Shown piece by piece: positions 23,669 to 26,980 of a stretch of 26,980 nucleotides of DNA. The notes beneath the pieces were generated by a model that ran no database searches, was not told the origin of the DNA, and saw only the letters and a program-made list of their open reading frames with translations. Where the stretch lies: the NCBI GenBank assembly GCA_023151115.1, contig JAKLJP010000074.1, positions 1 to 26,980 on the forward strand. Direction: 5' to 3'. Position 1 is the first letter of the stretch. Every line of letters starts with the position of its first letter. The position numbers and the translations under genes are program-made. Origin of the DNA: Anaerolineae bacterium (lineage in GTDB: Bacteria; Chloroflexota; Anaerolineae; 4572-78; J111).

Positions 23669-25111
23669 CTAATACGCCCCATTCCCAAAGATTACTCTGG
23701 GAATGGTCTGTAGCAAAATCTTGGTATCCAGCCCCAGCGACCAGTTCTCGATATAATAAATATCCAGCAGCGCCGTTTCGTCAAATGTTAGTTCGGAGCG
23801 GCCGCTGATTTGAGACAGCCCGGTGAGGCCGGGGGCCACTTCCAGACGGCGCTTGTGCCACTCCTGGTACTGTTTTACCTCGGCCGGGAGGGGTGGACGT
23901 GGGCCGATCAAACTCATCTCCCCATTGAGAATGTTATACAGTTGCGGCAGTTCATCCAGACTAAATTTGCGCAGCCATTTGCCCACGCGAGTAGTGCGCG
24001 GATCATCTCTGATTTTAAAGAGCGGCCCTTCGGCCTCGTTGAGGTCTAGTAGGGCCGCTTTTTGCTCGTCGGCCCCCTCCACCATCGAGCGAAATTTGTA
24101 AACGGTAAAGCACCGGCCGTTGCGTCCCACCCGCTCTTGCCGAAACAGCACCGGCCCCGGCGACTCCAGCTTAATCATCAAAGCAATCAAGGCCATTAGC
24201 GGGGCGCTGAGGACCAGCGCCAGCGCGGCAAAAAACAGATCAATACTGCGCTTGACCACCTGGTTGAGGCCGCTAATGCTGACCTCTTTAACCCCAATCA
24301 TCGGCACGCCGGCAATATCCTCAACGTGCATGCGGCTGATGGTCATTTGAAACAGATCGGGCACGATGCGCGCCCGGACACTTTCTCGTTCACAGTGGGC
24401 CATAATGGTGACAATTTTGCGGTGATACTGCCAGGGTAAAGTGATGATAACCTCGTCAATAGCCTGCTCGCGCAGCACCTCGGTGAGATTATCCAGACTG
24501 CCCAGTGCTTTGAAACGGCCAATATCCGTCTCACCTTTGGCCGGATTATCGTCCAAAAAGCCGATGATATTGAAGCCGCACTCCGGGTTGGCGACCACCG
24601 CCCGCATCACCGTGCGGGCTATCTCGCCTGCGCCGACAATCAAGACTCGTTCTGAGCCAATACCTCGGCGGCGCAGGGCACGCAGCAGCGTCACCTTGAT
24701 AAACCGGCTGACCCCCAACAAGATGACCACAAAAATCCCGGCATAGATGAAGATGGCCCGAGAATAAAAGGCCGCCCGGTAGAGGAAAATGAAGACAATC
24801 ATGATAATAGTGCCGGTGGCTGTACCGTTGATAATGGCATAAAATTCGTCAAACCAGGAGATTTGGCGGCGCAGGCGATAGGCGCCCTGCTGGCGGTACA
24901 CCAGAATGAGCAGCAAGGTGAACAAGCCCGCAAAAGGCCAATAGACCTCGTAGGGCACATCAAAAGCGGGGTCAACGGCGCGGAAGAGCTGTAGCCTATA
25001 GCGCACCCAATAGGCCAGGCCAAAGGCGACATTAATCAGAACGACGTCAATGAGCACCCAGGTAATGGCAGCAGCTTTTGGGTTACTGAATAGAATGGTT
25101 AAACGTTTCAC
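23669..25111 (-). CDS. Polyprenyl-phosphate sugar-1-phosphate transferase (WbaP/CpsE type)
   Basis: The protein attaches a hexose-1-phosphate to undecaprenyl phosphate, the first membrane step of polysaccharide repeat synthesis. Four N-terminal membrane helices are followed by a Rossmann-like domain ([15 protein letters not shown]) and, after residue 280, the catalytic bacterial sugar transferase domain: [60 protein letters not shown] and GPRPPLP. The GTG at 25111 (480 residues) is preferred to a TTG at 25126, which lies inside a T-tract. Neither has a strong ribosome-binding site. It follows the glycosyltransferase gene. The exact sugar is unknown. Confidence 0.92.
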   Translation of the reverse strand: MKRLTILFSNPKAAAITWVLIDVVLINVAFGLAYWVRYRLQLFRAVDPAFDVPYEVYWPFAGLFTLLLILVYRQQGAYRLRRQISWFDEFYAIINGTATGTIIMIVFIFLYRAAFYSRAIFIYAGIFVVILLGVSRFIKVTLLRALRRRGIGSERVLIVGAGEIARTVMRAVVANPECGFNIIGFLDDNPAKGETDIGRFKALGSLDNLTEVLREQAIDEVIITLPWQYHRKIVTIMAHCERESVRARIVPDLFQMTISRMHVEDIAGVPMIGVKEVSISGLNQVVKRSIDLFFAALALVLSAPLMALIALMIKLESPGPVLFRQERVGRNGRCFTVYKFRSMVEGADEQKAALLDLNEAEGPLFKIRDDPRTTRVGKWLRKFSLDELPQLYNILNGEMSLIGPRPPLPAEVKQYQEWHKRRLEVAPGLTGLSQISGRSELTFDETALLDIYYIENWSLGLDTKILLQTIPRVIFGNGAY

Positions 25112-25123
25112 GTAGATATACTT

Positions 25124-25196
25124 CAAAAAAAGGGAACTGAGGAAACTTGTAGGAACTGAGGGAACTCAAGAAAAGTTCCCTCAGTTCTTACAAGTT
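25124..25196 (-). promoter_or_regulatory. Near-perfect 23-bp hairpin and T-tract between two envelope genes
   Basis: The arms 25144-25166 (AACTTGTAGGAACTGAGGGA, then ACT) and 25174-25196 pair at 22 of 23 positions with a 7-base loop. In the minus-strand transcript a further CCTCAGTTCCC is followed by seven T residues (25125-25131), which can pair instead with the GAACTGAGG of the first arm. The element also encodes the last residues (GTCKN) and stop of the glycosyltransferase. It could be an attenuator or terminator, or a repeat copy. Confidence 0.65.
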
Positions 25197-26341
25197 CCTA
25201 TCTCCAGTGCTTTCCTGTAAACTTCTACCGTCTCGCGCGCGGTTTTGTCCCAGCGAAAGTGGGCGGCTCGGATAAGCGCCTGCTGTGACATTGCTGCTCG
25301 CAGGTCACTGTCTGCCATCACCTCACGCAGGGCGGTGGCTAAAGCCTCGGCGTCGGCCGGACTAACCAGGCGGGCTGCGCCGCTGTTACCTGTTACCTCC
25401 GGCAGCGACGACGACGTGCTGGTAATCACCGGCGTGCCGCAGGCCATCGCTTCCAGCACCGGCAGCCCAAACCCCTCGAAATGAGAGGGATAGACAAAGA
25501 GTGAAGCCGCATTATACCACAAAGGCAGTTCATGTTGCGGCACATAGTCGGTAAAGCGGATGTGCTTTGTCAGGTCGAGCGATTCGACCAGGCTGAAGAT
25601 GTGGCTGTAATACCAACCCTTCCCTCCGGCGATGACCAGCGGTGGCGCGTCCGGCTGCTGTTTGCGCCAGCCGGCATAGGCGCAAATGAGGCCGTCCACG
25701 TTTTTGCGCGGTTCTAGCGTCCCCAGAAACAAGACAAAGGTCTCCGGTAATCGCCGGACGGCTTTGAAAGCAGCCACTTCGCCGGCAGGCAGTGGTCGAA
25801 AAGCCTCATCCACGCCACAATAAACGGTGTGAACTCGTTCCGGCGGCACACCTAGCAGCTTAATCACATCCTGCCGGGTGCTTTCCGAGATGGCGATAAC
25901 CGCCCTGGCCCGTCTAACCGACCGAGCCGTGAAATTCCGCAGATACCAGCGGTTGAAAGGGCGAAAGGCTTCGGGGTAGTGCAAGAAGCTGAGATCATAA
26001 ATGGTAACGACAAACGGGCAGGGCGCGGCTACTGGAGCCACAAAGGCCAGGGCATGCAGTAAATCTACCCCAGCTTGCCGCAGCACTAACGGCTGGATGA
26101 ACTGTTCCCAAAGAATCCGTACCGCCGGGCGTTGGGTGGGCAAGCGACTTAAATGCAGTCCCAGTGACGGCTCTTGAAAAGCCGGCTCATTCAAAAAGAC
26201 GCTATAACAAAAATCTGGCGACACCTGGGCCAGATTCTTGAGCAGATTGAAGATATACCAGCTTATGCCAGCACCGCGATAAGATTGACTCAACGATAGC
26301 AGGTGCGCGTTTAGCCCGATATGGATGGGTCGGCCCTTCAT
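25181..26341 (-). CDS. Glycosyltransferase family 4 (GT-B fold)
   Basis: The 386-residue protein has the two Rossmann-like halves of GT4 enzymes. The N-terminal acceptor half starts IHIGLNAHLLSLSQSYRGAG and includes VVTIYDLSFLHYPEAF and IAISESTRQDVIKLLGVP. The nucleotide-sugar half has LFLGTLEPRKNVDGLI and the EX7E region SHFEGFGLPVLEAMACGTPV. Such enzymes add mannose, glucose or similar residues to lipid-linked glycans. The ATG at 26341 has a promoter so close that the mRNA may be leaderless. With the sugar transferase downstream it forms a small polysaccharide gene pair. Confidence 0.93.
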   Translation of the reverse strand: MKGRPIHIGLNAHLLSLSQSYRGAGISWYIFNLLKNLAQVSPDFCYSVFLNEPAFQEPSLGLHLSRLPTQRPAVRILWEQFIQPLVLRQAGVDLLHALAFVAPVAAPCPFVVTIYDLSFLHYPEAFRPFNRWYLRNFTARSVRRARAVIAISESTRQDVIKLLGVPPERVHTVYCGVDEAFRPLPAGEVAAFKAVRRLPETFVLFLGTLEPRKNVDGLICAYAGWRKQQPDAPPLVIAGGKGWYYSHIFSLVESLDLTKHIRFTDYVPQHELPLWYNAASLFVYPSHFEGFGLPVLEAMACGTPVITSTSSSLPEVTGNSGAARLVSPADAEALATALREVMADSDLRAAMSQQALIRAAHFRWDKTARETVEVYRKALEIGTCKN

Positions 26342-26348
26342 TGGCCAT

Positions 26349-26377
26349 ATTATAGCACAAGGTGTAAAGGGTGTTTA
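26349..26377 (-). promoter_or_regulatory. Extended -10 promoter of the glycosyltransferase gene
   Basis: Read on the minus strand: TAAACA (26377-26372), a 17-base spacer ending TGTGC, and a perfect TATAAT (26354-26349). The predicted start point is near 26342, immediately before the ATG. The TGTGCTATAAT block is identical to that of the tRNA-rnpB promoter. Confidence 0.75.
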
Positions 26378-26400
26378 ATTGAGGGTGGGGAAATGCTCGA

Positions 26401-26427
26401 CACGGATTTTGACACGGATGCACGGAT
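26401..26427. repeat. Three CACGGAT repeats upstream of the GxxExxY gene
   Basis: CACGGAT occurs at 26401-26407, 26413-26419 and 26421-26427, the first two within GACACGGAT. They lie in the untranslated region before the GxxExxY start. I recall similar CACGGAT-rich stretches beside GxxExxY genes in other genomes, but cannot check that here. Confidence 0.6.
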
Positions 26428-26473
26428 TAGCTATTCTCAAGTAGGTAAAAGCAAGGGGGTAGGAGGGTCAAAA

Positions 26474-26911
26474 ATGGGCGAAAAAGTCAAAGGGCCCCAT
26501 GAAGATTTGACTTACCGCATTATTGGCGCAGCGATGGCCGTTCATCGCCGGATTGGGCCAGGCTATAGAGAAGTAATTTATCAACGGGCGCTGGAAGAGC
26601 AATTCAAACAGGCGGGCCTGAATTTTGAACCGGAGAAAAAGCTTCCGGTTTACGAAGGGGATCGTCTTTTGGGATTTTATATTCCCGATTTTATTGTTGA
26701 GGGTAAGATTATTGTCGAAATTAAGGCTTTTGTCACCCTACACCAAAAGTATCTGGGCCAGGTGATTACCTATCTAAATCATACCGGTTTGCCTATTGGT
26801 TTATTGATTAATTTTGGGGAGCGCAGCCTGCGTCCCCGGCGAGTCTTTCCATCACCTCAAGCGACTGAATTTCGGCATAACTTTCAATGGATGTTTGTAC
26901 CCGATTTATAA
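26474..26911 (+). CDS. GxxExxY family protein (PD-(D/E)XK-like)
   Basis: Starting at the ATG at 26474, six bases after a perfect AGGAGGG, the protein has 145 residues. The name-giving motif is G30-YR-E33-VI-Y36, within GAAMAVHRRIGPGYREVIYQ. A nuclease-like core is visible as D72 (IPDFIVEGK), E82 and K84 (VEIKAF). A longer frame from upstream is open but has no family homology. The family is widespread and often mobile; its biochemical role is not established. It stands divergent from the glycosyltransferase. Confidence 0.88.
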   Translation: MGEKVKGPHEDLTYRIIGAAMAVHRRIGPGYREVIYQRALEEQFKQAGLNFEPEKKLPVYEGDRLLGFYIPDFIVEGKIIVEIKAFVTLHQKYLGQVITYLNHTGLPIGLLINFGERSLRPRRVFPSPQATEFRHNFQWMFVPDL

Positions 26912-26980
26912 TTGGCCCCAAAAACTGGACCACGAGCTAAGGTGGATTGAAGTATAATCTACCAAACTTGTGGAGGGGTA
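26912..26980 (+). promoter_or_regulatory. Right-edge promoter and ribosome-binding site; possible insertion-sequence end
   Basis: TATAAT at 26953-26958 and GGAGGGG at 26972-26978 point to a plus-strand gene starting just beyond the window. The preceding GGCCCCAAAAACTGGACCAC (26915-26934) resembles the terminal inverted repeats of some IS3-family elements, so the hidden gene may be a transposase. There is no second end in the window to confirm this. Confidence 0.35.

Noticed and set aside
25112..25126. TTG at 25126 as start of the sugar transferase
   Set aside because: It lies at the end of a T-tract with no ribosome-binding site; the GTG at 25111 is slightly better, though the start remains uncertain.
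26321..26473. Longer N-terminus for the GxxExxY protein
   Set aside because: The extra 51 residues have no family similarity, include the CACGGAT repeats, and a perfect ribosome-binding site precedes the ATG at 26474.

Overview
The window (about 27 kb, moderate GC) is a bacterial chromosome segment. Almost the whole first 17 kb is one plus-strand run of translation genes. It holds the 3' end of tuf, then the S10, spc and alpha ribosomal-protein clusters fused head to tail (rpsJ to rplQ, with secY, map, rpmJ, rpsD and rpoA), then truA, rplM and rpsI. It ends at a strong hairpin terminator at 17045-17080. Zinc-binding forms of S14, S4 and L36, the truA-rplM-rpsI tail, TTG starts behind good Shine-Dalgarno sites, a decaprenyl-phosphate phosphoribosyltransferase homologue and a GxxExxY gene suggest a Chloroflexota-like organism (Anaerolineae or relatives). 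That assignment is inference from gene order and protein character; no database was searched. adk and infA, which often sit between secY and rpmJ, are absent.

Downstream, a minus-strand UbiA-family gene (17115-17984) diverges from tlyA (rRNA 2'-O-methyltransferase). A soluble GAF-histidine kinase with no adjacent response regulator and a PfkB-family sugar kinase follow. From 21614 a consensus promoter leads into a stable-RNA unit: tRNA-Arg(GCG), an RNase P RNA gene (rnpB, recognised from its conserved core), initiator tRNA-Met, tRNA-Trp and tRNA-Gly, closed by a perfect palindromic terminator at 22563-22600. The RNase P RNA is therefore probably transcribed with its own substrates. Its P4 catalytic helix differs from the canonical sequence at paired positions in both strands, with pairing and the bulged U preserved. 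This is the most unusual thing in the window.

The right part has an unrecognised two-helix membrane protein (22699-23601) with its own promoter. Convergent to it is a two-gene minus-strand exopolysaccharide or cell-envelope set: a GT4 glycosyltransferase (25181-26341), probably with a near-leaderless transcript, followed by a polyprenyl-phosphate sugar-1-phosphate transferase (23669-25111). A GxxExxY (PD-(D/E)XK-like) gene lies at the right end. The last 70 bases carry a -10 box and ribosome-binding site for a gene starting beyond the window, possibly at the edge of an insertion sequence.

At least eight intergenic spacers, several inside the ribosomal operon, carry imperfect inverted repeats. 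Two of them (9704-9766 and 23597-23653) are copies of the same element. They are the main unexplained sequence structure besides the RNase P RNA. I see no CRISPR array, prophage, defence island or biosynthetic cluster here.
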